Shown piece after piece: positions 33,999-45,713 of a stretch of DNA of 64,000 bases. The notes beneath the pieces were generated by a model, which did no database searches, was not told the DNA's origin, and worked only from the letters and a program-made list of their open reading frames with translations. Made by a program: the position numbers and the translations under genes. How positions within the stretch are numbered: position 1 is the stretch's first letter; every line of letters begins with the position of its first letter. Origin of the DNA: Diphasiastrum complanatum (lineage: Eukaryota > Streptophyta > Lycopodiopsida > Lycopodiales > Lycopodiaceae); NCBI GenBank assembly GCA_029204225.1, contig CM055108.1, forward strand, positions 67,001 to 131,000, in the 5' to 3' direction.

Positions 33999-35235
33999 TT
34001 ACTAGTGAATTCTACAAGCAAAAAATTGGTTGGATTGATTCTAGAAACTCACAATAGGTCTCTCTTGTAATGATCCTCTCAAATTTGGTTTCTAGCCCAC
34101 CAAAAGGACTTCTAAACATGGTTCTAGCACTTCCTCACAAAGATATAATGAAGATTAGATGAGATCCAATCAAGCTACAATCATATCAAGTCAATTTTGA
34201 CTATTTTTGGACAATACAATTGCAAAATCACACTCACGCTTCTTGATGGTTTTTCAAGACCTGTAAAACACTTTTAGAGGACAGCCTAGATTAATTATAT
34301 CTCATGACACAAAGTCAAATCTAATCAATGGCACTTGATCTTGGTGGCTTTTCCTAGGACTAGCACCAAAAAACCACATCAAGATGCAATAGATTCCATT
34401 TGTATGGATCAATGGAACATTGAGTATTAAATGTAGGTTTAGAGATTCCCACATGTGTGGACATTACGAATTTTGATCCCTACCAAGTTTGGAATCAAAT
34501 CCCCTTCTCAAAGTATAGATTCAAACTCGCCATCTCAATTCTTGTTTTTAGCACCAAAACTTGCTAAAAAATGGATTTGTATTTGATCAATCAATAGCCT
34601 CTTGTACTTGGATCTGATACCATGTGAAAGTATAGTACTTTAGGACCCTAAATGGATCTACACAAGATTTCCACGAGTGATTGGGTATTTGCTATTCAAT
34701 CTATTGCAAAAACTAGACACACAAATTGATCTAGAATAGCAATTTGACACTCAACAATCAAGAACAATCATAAAGAATTGATCAAATGATGAAATACGAG
34801 TTCACATGTGTGAACCACAGGCTGTAGTATGGCCTGCAAATAGAGAATGAAGTACAAATCACTTTGATTGCATTTCTATCATAAAAACTCGATACACAAT
34901 GTGGAGTAGCTCGAGATTACCAATGAGACCTCAAAAATATTCTGAGTGTTCACTATGGAGAGTCTCCTACATACAAAAGCCTCTTCCTTTGTATAGTTCG
35001 GTGAGTTTCCAGCATGTAATAAGGAAGTTAACTTGGCTTTCTTGCCCTAATTTGCCAACCTAGCCTCATTCCTAGAGTCATGCCAAGTAGGTGGCTAGTT
35101 GGTCAATCTCCACCACAATTCTAGGAATTAGATCCTATAAAGTAGGAATCACAACCAAATTGACTTGACCTACTCTTTAGACTTGATCTAACCTACACTA
35201 GAGTAGGCTTCCCATGTGGCTCCATGGCCTCACAC
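33999..35235 (-). mobile_element. Copia P leader, variant PBS and 5' LTR
   Basis: 33999-34610 is the untranslated leader, with no coding. The PBS on the minus strand is TGGTATCAGATC (34611-34622, one change from TGGTATCAGAGC). The LTR starts at 34623 (TGTGAAAGTATAG) and is followed to about 35235, with TTCACATGTGTGAA at 34801-34814. Its far end with CA was not found, so it is probably truncated. Confidence 0.75.
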
Positions 35236-35757
35236 ATGTGGGACCCGAAGGCGAGGTGCTCAACGTTTGCTCTTGCAACCAAATCCTCGAAGACCACGGA
35301 GTGCTGAGGATGAACCTCTAGCTGAAACCGAAGATAAACAAGTCGAGCTAACAGTTGGCAACTCGATGAGCGTGAAGTCTTGTACTATCATGCTCAGTAG
35401 CCAAAGGCCACATTTTTAGACGGTAGCTAACCAGTAGTTAAGCATAAACCTGTCTTGTAGTTCACAATTAATCTATCTTGTAAACTCCACGTAGTGGATA
35501 TAAACAAATGACTAGAATGTAGAGAGATCAGGAGTAAGAAGAAGTAGCATTACCAGCTATGCATGAAAGTCCGCCAACGAGCAGAACATAGCGACTTCTG
35601 CAAGGGGAGCAACAGGCCGCTAACGTGCGTGACACTGATCGACTCACTCAAATACAAAACACCAAATACAAATACTCTCAGATCTTGATATATGATTGTT
35701 CGTGTTGTTTCATTTGATAGAATGCCCAGATCAGTCACATCCGATCTGCATAGACTG
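35236..35757. other. Unassigned stretch between P and O
   Basis: No LTR or copia coding match found. A 67-codon plus-strand frame at 35216-35419 (GNSMSVKSCTIMLSSQ) has no recognised family and is probably chance. I see nothing else. Confidence 0.3.
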
Positions 35758-38120
35758 CTAAGGATGCTTGGGACATCCTAGCAATTCTTTATGACATCAG
35801 AGATGTCACTTCCAAATTACATCTTCACACTCAAAATGTCTGATGCAGACACTATTTCCAGCCATCTCAACACATTCAAAAACCTCATGGAGCATATGAC
35901 TGCAACAAAATTGAACATTGAAGATTCAGATGCAGTAATGACTCTTTTATGAGTCTCTCTTAAGCCTATGAAACATGGGTCATGGCTATTTCGACCCAGC
36001 AGTAACTTACTCTATCAATTTTCTATGCTGTTACAAGAGGAGATCAGAAGGAATGCATCCTCCTTAAGCTCAAGATCGGATTCCATTGCTCTATACACAA
36101 AAAAAAAATGAGAAGAACTCTACAAAGTCATATTTTCCTAACAAAAAGAGCAATTTGCAATCTGGGTCAGATTTTGACTCTAGGTCGAATTCTGGTCCAG
36201 GGTCGAATTCGAATTTTTGTTTATCATTCCAGCCAAAGCAGAACCTGTTCTGCAAATACTGTAAGAGGACTGGTTATCTCATCGAGGACTGCAGAACCCT
36301 CAAATACAACAATGAAAAAAAGCTGCAAGTCCAACAACAAGAAAATGCTACCTCAACCAACTACTCGATCCAACATGAAGAGGAAGATGAAGCTGCATTC
36401 TTGACCAAGGTCGAAAATCAACAGGATATCGATTCCTAGTACTTGGACTCCGGAGCAACACAGCACATGACTCACCATCGTGACTGGTTCCAAAGCTACA
36501 AGCCCTTCACTCATTCTAGAGTTGTGCAACTTGGAGACAACTCATCCCACTCCATGGAAGGTGAAGGAATTGTCAGGATCAAATTCCAGAATGGTGATGT
36601 TAGGTTGTTGTCCAATGTTCTACATATTCTGAATCTGACCAAAAATCTGCTCTCAGTTAGTAGAATCACAGATTTGGGTCGGAAGGTTGAATTTGACACA
36701 CATGGCTGCACCATTTTTGACAAGTCCTTAAAAGCTCTAGCTTTCGGGAGAAGAAGTGCCAATCTCTACAAACTCATCCAGTACAATTCTTCTATTTGTC
36801 AAGCTCTGTATACAACAACTTCGGACTCAAATGATATGTTGTGACATAAAAAATTAGGCCATTTAAATTCCGATTGTATTCAACAAATGTCAGAACAGAA
36901 TATAGTACAAGATCTACCTTTCATTAGAAAATCCGATACTCCATGTAAAAGTTGTATTTCCAGCAAGCATGTTAGAAGTTCAATCACTTCAGATTCAGTG
37001 TGTTCTTCTAAAGATTTGCTAGATCTAGTACACATAGACATTTGTGGTCCTATGCAGACTATTTCCATAGGGGGAGCTGTCTACATTCGGACTATCATTG
37101 ATGACTTCTCTCGGAGGACTGTAGCTTATTTCCTAAAGAACAAATCCGATACTCTCAAGTTCTTCATGCAATTCAAGGCATCAATAGAAAGACCCAGAGA
37201 AGAATCAAAGCTCTATGCTCTAATGCAGGGGGAGTTTTCATCTCCACCAAATTCAAAGACTTCTGCAAAGCAACCGGAATACAACATCAATTTACAACAA
37301 GCTCACCTCAGTCCAATGGTGTAACTAAATGGAAGACTCAATCACTCATTGAGAGTGCCAAGTGCATGCTGGCCCATGCATCTCTTCCAAAGAAGTTCTG
37401 GGCAAAAGTTGTTACTACAGCAGCTACCTTCAAAATTGATGCATTTTGGAGGCCCTGAATGGCAAGACACCTTATGAGGTGTGGACAAGATCGAAGCCAT
37501 CACTCAACCATATCAAAGTGTTTGGATGCAGTGCTTCTTGTCAGATCTCTGCTGATCTCCAAAAATTTCTGACCCAAGGATCGAACAGCAAAAATCCGAC
37601 CCCAGGGTCGAATAGTCAAATTTCGATCCAGAGGTCAAACAGTAGCAGATCGATTTTCATTGGCTATTCCTCATATCCAAAGGCATACAGGCTCTCAAAA
37701 AGCATGGAGTATCGGACCACAAGGGAAAAGCTACAGCAAAATCTGGCCTAAGGGTCGAACTTTCAAAATTCGATACTGACTTGGAAAATGATCAGTCAAA
37801 ACCTCATCGGGTCGAACAACATTAAAGGATCAAATTTCAACAGAGAAAATCGAATCGATCCAAACAGCCTCCATCTCTATTCAAGGATAATTCGGCCTGC
37901 TACTTTGTGCAGGAACTTAACACTATTTCAGAGGCAGAGTCATCCATTGATGTTGACCAATGCAAGGCACTCAACTGCGAAAGAACTCTATTTCTCAAAT
38001 TACACCAAATTCAGATAAGCCACTTACTTGGAGGTCAATTCCACCACCTAGAAGTACAAAGCAAGGAGAAAATACCTTTACTTGGGAAAAAACAAGAAGC
38101 AGCTCCACCTTTCAATTAAT
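35758..38120 (+). pseudogene. Copia O: gag, protease, integrase with Gly-Ser-Asn repeats
   Basis: Plus-strand copia N-terminal half. Gag from about 35758 (AWDILAILY-like) to a knuckle CKYCKRTGYLIEDC (36250-36293, the His is Tyr), protease YLDSGATQHMTHH (about 36441), LLSVSRITDLGRKVEF (36650-36700), HKKLGHLNSDC (36846), CKSCISSKH (36950), integrase HIDICGPMQT and IDDFSRR, with the middle truncated and the TPQQNG region reduced to SSPMV-like text near 37310. Tail FGCSASCQIS then FIGYSSYPKAYRLSKS (37660-37710), linker to about 38118. Stops at 36437, 36842 and 37322, and frameshifts, make it dead. Repeats encoding GSNS-type motifs lie at about 36148-36226, 37567-37650 and 37745-37860. Confidence 0.82.
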
Positions 38121-38269
38121 GCAAACCCTTGCTCTGATACCACTATAAGAATCGCCTAGTGATCCTATTGCATGCAACCAAAACGACACTTGTGGAGCAT
38201 AACCAATCGGCCTTGTGATTAGATTGGATACAAGGCTAATTGATTTCACCTCATGGAGAACAAAGCGGC
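38121..38269 (-). mobile_element. Orphan primer-binding-site fragment
   Basis: GCTCTGATACCA at 38131-38142 is a copia-type PBS in minus orientation, opposite to O. The adjoining 127 bp (CTATAAGAATCGCC...) would be an LTR end but lacks the TG/CA terminus and matches no other LTR here. It ends at the block 1 breakpoint. Confidence 0.45.
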
Positions 38270-41200
38270 CGTTGCTGCGGATGTGCTGCAATTGCATATG
38301 TGGCAAGTGTGAGGATCCTTGCCCAAATAGATGCTAATGGCAAATAGCGCAACATCTTTGCCCTTTAGTTTAGGTCTATTTTCTTTAATTTCCAACCCAT
38401 GTTCACTCTTCTATCTAATATAGCCCATGTACTTAAAAAAGAAAAAGAAAAATAGCACATCATTCTGTACGTAATGTTGTGTGCTATGGTTTTTTTTGTG
38501 TTTTGGAGGCACCTCCACTAGCACAATTTTTAACCATAATTTGTGGAAAAGCCAATTGTCTTACTAAGACATTCTGCTAGAATCCACCATGACAGCTGGA
38601 TTACTAGCTGATTCTACCAGAATTAGCACCCTTCACAGCTGGCTTACTAGCTATTCAGCCATAATGCCACCCTTGACAACTACCCTCGCAACCCAGCATT
38701 ACGCAGGGGAAGGCCTCTATCCCTCGGGCCTTCCGTGCTGGTCAGGGCCTGCCCTCGGGCAAGGCCCTCCTAGCAAGGAAGTCCTTCTTACAAGGCCTCC
38801 CCCCGTATGAAATGTGTTCCGTTCCGAACATACGGAATGGTACATTCCGAATCAACGGGCATCTATGCTACGTACTAATATTACTTCTTAATGATATGTG
38901 ACACGGTACAAGGTAAGAAGGGAGTCGTATGTCACATGGTGTAGGAAGCGAGTATAATCTAATCGTTGCTATTATCACCATCAACATGGTTGAAGAAATG
39001 ATGATAAAGGTATTGTCAAGGAAAAGAGCTCCATCACATTAAGGAATGACTTGGATTTACATCAATAGAGGAAGCATAGGATCATGAATTGAGGGAGGAA
39101 TAAAACGATGTTCGTTAATGTGAATCAAATTATTTCAGATAGTGGGTTTAAGTAGGATTTAAATTAGCTAGACTTTGCCCACGTCGGAGAGTTTTTAATT
39201 CTTGAAATGTAAATTTTTACGAGGGCACGGAAACCCATTCTGACATAACATCCTGCGAGAACGTCATCCTTCTTTTGAGGATCTTCTTTTGGTTAGTAGC
39301 TAGTAGCTACGATTGATTTACTACTGTGTGCTGCCTTGTTTAATTTATCGTGCTCTGATTAATTGTTTTGTGACGTCTTGCAATTAGCAGTAAGAAATTT
39401 GAACTATTGACCTGGTTCATCCCTTAAACTGAATACTACATGAAGGATTGTCATATCAGTATGTATCACTGACTGAGCTAGAGCCTAGAAATCAGATTGT
39501 TAATGGTGTGATTGAGTAATCCAAGAGTGTTTGTGTAGTGACCATGCGATTGCAATGAGCTGGAAGCTAATCCTAATTTAGTGGTGTTTGAAGTAAGGCA
39601 TATCCAGAGAAATCATGCGACCAGTTCCGACTATGGAGAGTTTATGTGTGTAGACATTAACATGGCCAAACGCACTGTGACCAGGACGACAATCCACTAC
39701 TGCCTCCAGCACGCGATGGTGAATGCCATGCCTGTCCACTGCGTAGCCTCCCTCATGCCCGTGCCCTGATATGAAGGCCACCACGCAATTGTAGCGATAA
39801 ATTATGCGGAGAATCAGATATCCTTCCCATACTAATGCCTCGGGAGCACAGACGTCGGGATTGACTGGTGCATGACAGCAGATGATCACCTTTTCTTTTG
39901 CAGCAGTGGCTGCTCTGAGCGTAGTGTCCAGCCAGTCAAGCTGCATCCCAGTAATACTTCCGTTTAATCTGATAAACCTTCGATCGTGAAGGTGCATACC
40001 CCTTGGGCTGTTCTTATCTGAATTTGGGTTAACAATCTGTAGGATATTTCTCGCCGTGGTTGCATAAGTATGGCTTTCTGGATAGCCCAGCTCACTAATC
40101 TCGTAGCAATCCAGGAAAACCATTCTAAAGCCCGGCGCTGGGTGGAAATCGTAGTATGACCTGTATTCCGAGTCGCCAATAATTTTTAGTAGTTCAATCA
40201 ACTGCCTGCGCGGGGTGCTAGAGAGGCACTGATCTCCGAGAATATGGAAGAACTGGCCACGAAACTCTTTGAATTTTCCCAAAGCTACAGACATGGCTGC
40301 CTGGGACTCATCCGCGGAACACGAGCTGGCCTCCACAATGTCTCCGAACTGCACTGCAAACTGGATGTTGTCTTTGGCATTCCAGATGCTCATGGCTGAT
40401 TGTAAAGCTTCAAGGCTATGGCGGTGGTAGCGAGGAAACCCATGGCAAGAAGTGCTGTCAGGAATGTCTGCATAGTGGAGATCTGATATAATTCCGAAGG
40501 AGAAAACTGGTCCCGGCTCTAAATGCTTCAAAGGAGAAAGAGAAGAGTCCACTAGTTCGCACAAACGACCTTCATCACTGAAGCCATCCTTCAAGATCTC
40601 AGCTTTAGCCCCCTCCTCAGACTTGGGCTTCTCCGCTTCAACCTCTAAATCAATCCAAACAGCTGCAGTTTTTCCGAGAAGTGACTGGTGTATATAAACC
40701 ATGCCAGTGGCTGAAATACCATAATAACGTCTTCTTCTAGGTCTTTTAGATCTGAGTTTCCTACCTATCACGTTGGACGAACCTAATCTCTTCATTTAGT
40801 ATGTCCCGAGATCTCTTTTGATTTTGCTAGAAGAAAATTGATTTCTCAACTCCGATCCATCCTGCTTAATACAATAACCGATGTAATGCAATAATCTAAC
40901 CTCTGTTACTGAACTTGTTCGTATCTGCACTAGCAAACCATACCTTAACGGCAAATATTCAACTGATTTGGCTGGTCAGAAAGCTGTTCCATGATTTTGG
41001 TTTGGATTTTGATTGTGTTGCTGTTATGCATTGGGATTGTGGGCGTAAGCGAGATGATCGAGACGCAGCGGGTGGCGAGAGAAAAGGAGATGATGGAGGG
41101 ATGGCGATCGCCCGTCCTTCCTCCTTCCTTCTCCATACCATAAGAAGTTAGAAGCCCTATCACCATCTGTGTGTAGTAGTAACACAATAACCACTTCCTT

Positions 41201-41727
41201 CCTTCTTTCTTCTCCCTTCTCCCTTCTCCCTTCTCCATACCATAAGAAGTTACAAGCCCCATGTTCATCCAAATGAGTGGCAATGTGCCCATGGATAAGA
41301 CCTATTTACATAAACTATGGAGGGTGAGTTTCCTCTTCACACCCTAAGCTAATGTGGAAAATAAAGCAACCAAAGGGGATTTGGGTTTGCGGTGAGACAA
41401 ACCCAACAACGAAAGCCAACCAAGGAGCAAAACAAAAGCCTCAAACGAAAGATTTGCAAAGGTCCCAACGCCAACCCACCATCAACAAATATTTTTAGTG
41501 GTAGTCTAGCATGGAGTAGCTAGACTCCACTCAGTCGTGTTGCTTAAGGAGATCCAAACTCAAAGCCACCAGATCAATGCCAACCCTCTTCTAAAGTCTC
41601 TCTTTCTAGAGGAAATTTGGCATAAAAGGGCTAGACTCCAAAAGTAATGTGAGAGGAAAATTTAGACTCAAAACCATGTAAACCGAATGTACAAAGCCAA
41701 TCCACACAGGCAAGCAGCCGAGTCAGT
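38270..41727. repeat. Duplicated block 1, copy 2
   Basis: Direct copy of 1563-5020, same length, two substitutions seen (38707 and 39639). Its non-coding parts (38270-39577 and 40796-41727) have the same content as in copy 1 and hold nothing additional. It joins a 19-bp filler on the right. Confidence 0.97.
39578..40795 (-). CDS. ADPRM-like calcineurin-fold phosphoesterase, copy 2 (GNH motif lost)
   Basis: 405-residue intact frame identical to the 2871-4088 protein except Pro386 to Leu near the C-terminus (VYTHKLSIVG). It has the same metallophosphoesterase motifs and the same GDQ in place of GNH at residues 187-189, so the motif loss predates the duplication. At least 900 bp upstream and 1.3 kb downstream were copied with it, so it keeps whatever local promoter copy 1 has. 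New context: between copia O and inverted block 2. Whether either copy is transcribed cannot be told from sequence. Confidence 0.82.
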   Translation of the reverse strand: MKRLGSSNVIGRKLRSKRPRRRRYYGISATGMVYIHQSLLGKTAAVWIDLEVEAEKPKSEEGAKAEILKDGFSDEGRLCELVDSSLSPLKHLEPGPVFSFGIISDLHYADIPDSTSCHGFPRYHRHSLEALQSAMSIWNAKDNIQFAVQFGDIVEASSCSADESQAAMSVALGKFKEFRGQFFHILGDQCLSSTPRRQLIELLKIIGDSEYRSYYDFHPAPGFRMVFLDCYEISELGYPESHTYATTARNILQIVNPNSDKNSPRGMHLHDRRFIRLNGSITGMQLDWLDTTLRAATAAKEKVIICCHAPVNPDVCAPEALVWEGYLILRIIYRYNCVVAFISGHGHEGGYAVDRHGIHHRVLEAVVDCRPGHSAFGHVNVYTHKLSIVGTGRMISLDMPYFKHH

Positions 41728-41746
41728 TCAGGATTGTTGTTAGCCA
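41728..41746. other. 19-bp filler between block 1 and block 2 copies
   Basis: TCAGGATTGTTGTTAGCCA matches neither donor flank (copy 1 of block 1 continues ACAAACC; copy 1 of block 2 continues with GGGTTGTTAGGAC on the other strand). It is the kind of short filler left by end joining or template switching. Minor resemblance to the reverse complement of GGTTGTTAGGA suggests local slippage. Confidence 0.7.
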
Positions 41747-44700
41747 TCCAACAGGGTGTTTCCAGGAGGACCACGAGGAGGTCAACAACCCCTAGGTGGT
41801 TTAGTGTGAGGTGCATCATGCTAGTAATGACTCGTTACTACCTTCCTATAATATTGCAAAAGCCAAAGTCTGATTGGCATCTTCAACAGTAACTGATTAC
41901 TACATTACACAATCTTATCCAATATTGCAAACTGAAGATTTAATGTTTTCGTTAAGGAATTTGTGCAATGTGATGTATGTGAAGAATTATCACTATTTAG
42001 CAAACTCAATTACTAATTGCCATCTTGTACAATTCCTCATTACTACAATTACAATATGCTATCTTAAATTACAAATAGAAAGACTTATTGCTATTTTACT
42101 ATATTTACAGTTTTCAACACAAACATGATGACCAAAAAAAGAGAAATGACTTGGAGACCCATTTTTATAAAAAAAATTAATTTTTTTTAAAAAGTATCCA
42201 AATTTAAAATGCTTCAAATAAATATATTGTATTGTTAAAAAAATGTTGTATTTTGCAAGAAAATAATTCAAGCTACAAAAATTTGGTCAATACATTTTCA
42301 TAAATAACTTAAAATTAGCTTATATTAAATAATAATACTATTCAAAATAAAATCAATAGATACACAACCACTAAAATAACTAAAAAATATTTTTTGCTTA
42401 TTTAAAACAAAAGTTATAGTTTTTTTTTTTTGGAATTTTAGAAGTTTTTTAAATTACAATTCTTGTATCGAAAAAAAATATTTTTTAAATTATGATAAAA
42501 ATTTTAATCAATATTTTTTAAAGTTTTAAAATTTTTAAAATTTTTACTTATACCTACGTAAGTTCATTGAATACTTAAACATTAAATAAACGCAAATGAA
42601 ATTACTTTACAATAATCGAGATTAAATGATTTGTGAAAATATTTATATCACCCTGAAAAAAATCTTTTCATTTCTTAAAATTTCTAACAATATTATTTTT
42701 TACAAAAAATATTATAAAAACACATCCAAAACTAAAATATTATAAACTTGACAAATCATTACAATTTTAGTTTTTTGGTAATGATTATCAATGTTAAAAA
42801 TTTTAAAATATTTCAAATTCTTAATTTTAAATCATTAAAAAACAAATTTAAGAACATTAAATCAATCAAAAAGATTTTAAAACACAATACATCAAAAAAT
42901 ATTAATGCAATTATGTTTTAAAACAAAAGAGAATTTTTTATTCCCAAAAATCATCGAGGTCATTTACATCTTTTTCTTTTTCTTGAGTAGCCACTGTACT
43001 TTCAAGTGACACATCTTCTACTATGTTTGGACAACGGTCCTTAAATAAAAAAAATTTCGAGACCTCCGCCTCATGCCAGACCTCCAGCTTGCGTCAGGAC
43101 CGAGTTGTCGTGACTCACCTCACCTCACGCCGACCTCGAGCCTGAGCCGGGACCGTCCAAACCTAAACCTAACCCTAAACCTATTCTTGGGTCAACTCTA
43201 ATCCTAAGGATGCTGCCAAACAATATTTAAGACATGGTAGCCACTAGAAATTTTAATTAACCAGTTACTTTCTAGGCTTGTTGCTCATTTGCATTTAGTG
43301 TTTTTCTTGTATACGTCTATTGAGATTCGCATAGCTTTTTATTTGTTCTATGACCAGCATAGGTTGCAGTTAAGTCTGTGGAGCACATTTAGTTTTGTGT
43401 TAACTATTTTAACGGGTCTATGCTTAAGTACATAGTTAAAAAAAAAAATTAAGGTTATGATGTCAATTAGTTCTACCTCTTCTATTCCAATAGTTTTAAC
43501 TCAATACATTGCAACAAGTGCATCATCTTCATCTAATATTCCCAATGAAAGCTTTTTTTATAAAGCCACTCCTGAATCTGAACATGTTTTCGTAAATGAT
43601 GTGGCATCATCATCATTTACCCGTTCATCTTCTGAAATTTCTCAAGCAAGCACTTTTCAAGAAATGACGTCTATAACTCAGCTTGTGTCAAATCTTTCGA
43701 CCTCGTCTTTCTCTTCAGATACAGGCTCTGCACCATTAGAACATTGTTCTTTTGAACAAGTTGAATCATTGAGTGATGAGTCAAAAGCTTCAATTCACTC
43801 AGTTACTAATTCTAGTAAATCAACAGATCCGCATAAGTCTGTTGATCCACGATGTTCAAGCTTTTCTCATGTTCGTAGGAGACCTTCTCAAAGTGATGTT
43901 CGTCGTGTTAAATCTAAAAAGGCTATATTCGTTGAAAATTCAGAGCCTTATGAGGGTCCAGAACATCCTGAGGTTGGAGCCAGAATTCCGAGTCATGAAA
44001 TTCCAACACCTTCTCAACCAGTTCAAGCACCTACTAGTGTCACAGGTTCAATTTATAGATCAGACTCCAAACAAAAGAAAAAATACAAGAGAGACTTGAG
44101 ATCCTCACCTGATTTAACAAATCTTCAAAAACAGTTGATTGCAAAATCTGAGATTCGAAAGGTACGGAATATTATTTGATGCTCATCCTGTTGTTTGCAA
44201 AAGCTGAGTATCAGATAAATTGAAGAATTAAGATCAAACTTCTTTTTACGAAATAAGGATAAGAGAAATTACTATTTGTGTGCAACAATGAGACCGGACA
44301 AAAACTCATTTTTGTATTTTTTAAATGCTTTGGAGATTTGTCGCAAAGCTTACAAAGCAGTTCACGCAATCGGAAACTCACAGCTTCAACGAATGCATGC
44401 ACGACTTCAGAAAGACCCAACATTACGGGTATCCTTACAAGGTCGAACTGTTTCTCTAAATGTTTTAAATGCAACTGCTTGGCTAAAGCATTTCATAGAT
44501 GTGCACGAAGAGAAATTGCCTAATTCATTATATTTTCACTTGCCGGATAATTTTACAAAATTAAAAATATTTTTGATGTACAAAGAGTTTTCCAAAACAA
44601 AAAATGTTCCCTAATTGAGTTACTCATATTTTCTTAGAATTTGGAAAAGAGATTTTGAACAGGTAAAGATTCCCAAAAAATCACGAATGACAGTATGCTC

Positions 44701-45046
44701 CACTTGCGAGTTGTTAAAGTCTGCAAAACAACTTGCAAAGACCAATGACAAGAAAGGTAAATATTAATTAAATTTGTCATTCATTTTAATACTTTCTGTT
44801 TTGGAAAATTTTATGTTGCAGTCTTTTTTAATACCATTATGGTATGAGGCTTTATTCTATTAAATAAGTGAATCATTGTATTTTCTGTGGATGCTACAAA
44901 AGCTCTTCAACTGCAAAAGAGCTTGGTCTGTAGCCGTGATTAATAAGAAAAGTACTGATCCTTTGAAACCATAACTTTCAGGTTGCACCATGTAAATGTC
45001 TTCTTCGATAACTCCATTGGGATATGTTGTATGTACATCCATTTCA
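41747..45046. repeat. Duplicated block 2, copy 2 (inverted)
   Basis: 3300-bp inverted copy of 25020-28305. It ends on the right with an orphan 86-bp piece of the S reverse transcriptase (44960-45046, minus strand) and then directly the 5' LTR of Z. The AT-rich non-coding half is 41850-42930, and the telomere-like word is near 43158-43184. Confidence 0.95.
43457..44850 (+). pseudogene. Transposon-like gene with Ser-rich first exon, copy 2
   Basis: Same gene as 25230-26611, now on the plus strand. Exon 1 (43457 to about 44161) encodes the same 240-residue Ser-rich protein. Exon 2 (about 44241-44752) is in frame across the point where copy 1 is frameshifted (KAYKAVHAIGNSQLQRMHAR), has one TAA after KNVP at 44612-44614, then continues in the same frame through FLRIWKRDFEQVKIPKKSR and the Cys pair CSTC to the donor AAAG-GTAAATA. 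A third exon may start after TTGCAG at about 44822. The exon 1-2 splice phase could not be made consistent, so either a small exon is missed or the gene is decayed. Confidence 0.5.
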
Positions 45047-45701
45047 TGTGAAAATTGTCAACATTTCCTAGCTAGTTTGAGGCCTAAATTAGCTAAAATT
45101 GTAAATAGTTTTGGTTCTGGAGTTTTGCACGTGTGAACCAGGCCACAATGTTTTTATTTACTGTATTTTTTCAGTATGATGAAGTGTCAAACTTCATACC
45201 CTTCAAAATGAGACCATTTTGATGTATTTTGGTCATATAAGCCATTTTTAGCTATTTTTCCTATATAGGGAATATCTAGGGTCAAGTACCTTCTAGAGAG
45301 AGGAGAGAGAGTCATCTTCCTCATCCATAAATAGTAGGGAAGTCGTGGAGAACAGGTTGGAGAAACCTTTTGTATGCTTCATTGAGATCAATAGATCATT
45401 GTCATTGTTTCTTCCTCCATTGAGAGCATTGTTGTGTGTATTGTCTTCAAGCTATTGTGTATGATCTTAGGTGCTTTCCAAAAGTGGTAGGCTGATGTAT
45501 TATGGACTGTATAATGCTATTTTGGGCCGCACTTGATGTTTATGGAAGTTTCCATTTGTGATAAATGCTTTTTGATCAAGTTCTTTGCATTCTAGGTAGC
45601 ATAGAATGTGTTGCCAATTCCTAGCTTATGTAGTTTGGAGTGCAAGCATTCAAGCCAATGATCTTGGAGTTTAGATCCACTTAGGATCTGTATTTTTCAC
45701 A
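45047..45701 (+). repeat. Z 5' LTR
   Basis: 655 bp. TATA-like elements CTATATAGG (45261-45269) and CCATAAATAG (about 45325-45334) mark the probable promoter. The G-box palindrome of the 3' LTR is degraded here (TTTTGCACGTGTGAA, about 45123). Confidence 0.95.
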
Positions 45702-45713
45702 TGGTATCAGAGC
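45702..45713 (+). promoter_or_regulatory. Z primer-binding site
   Basis: TGGTATCAGAGC immediately follows the LTR. It is complementary to the 3' end of plant initiator Met tRNA, as in most copia elements. Confidence 0.9.
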
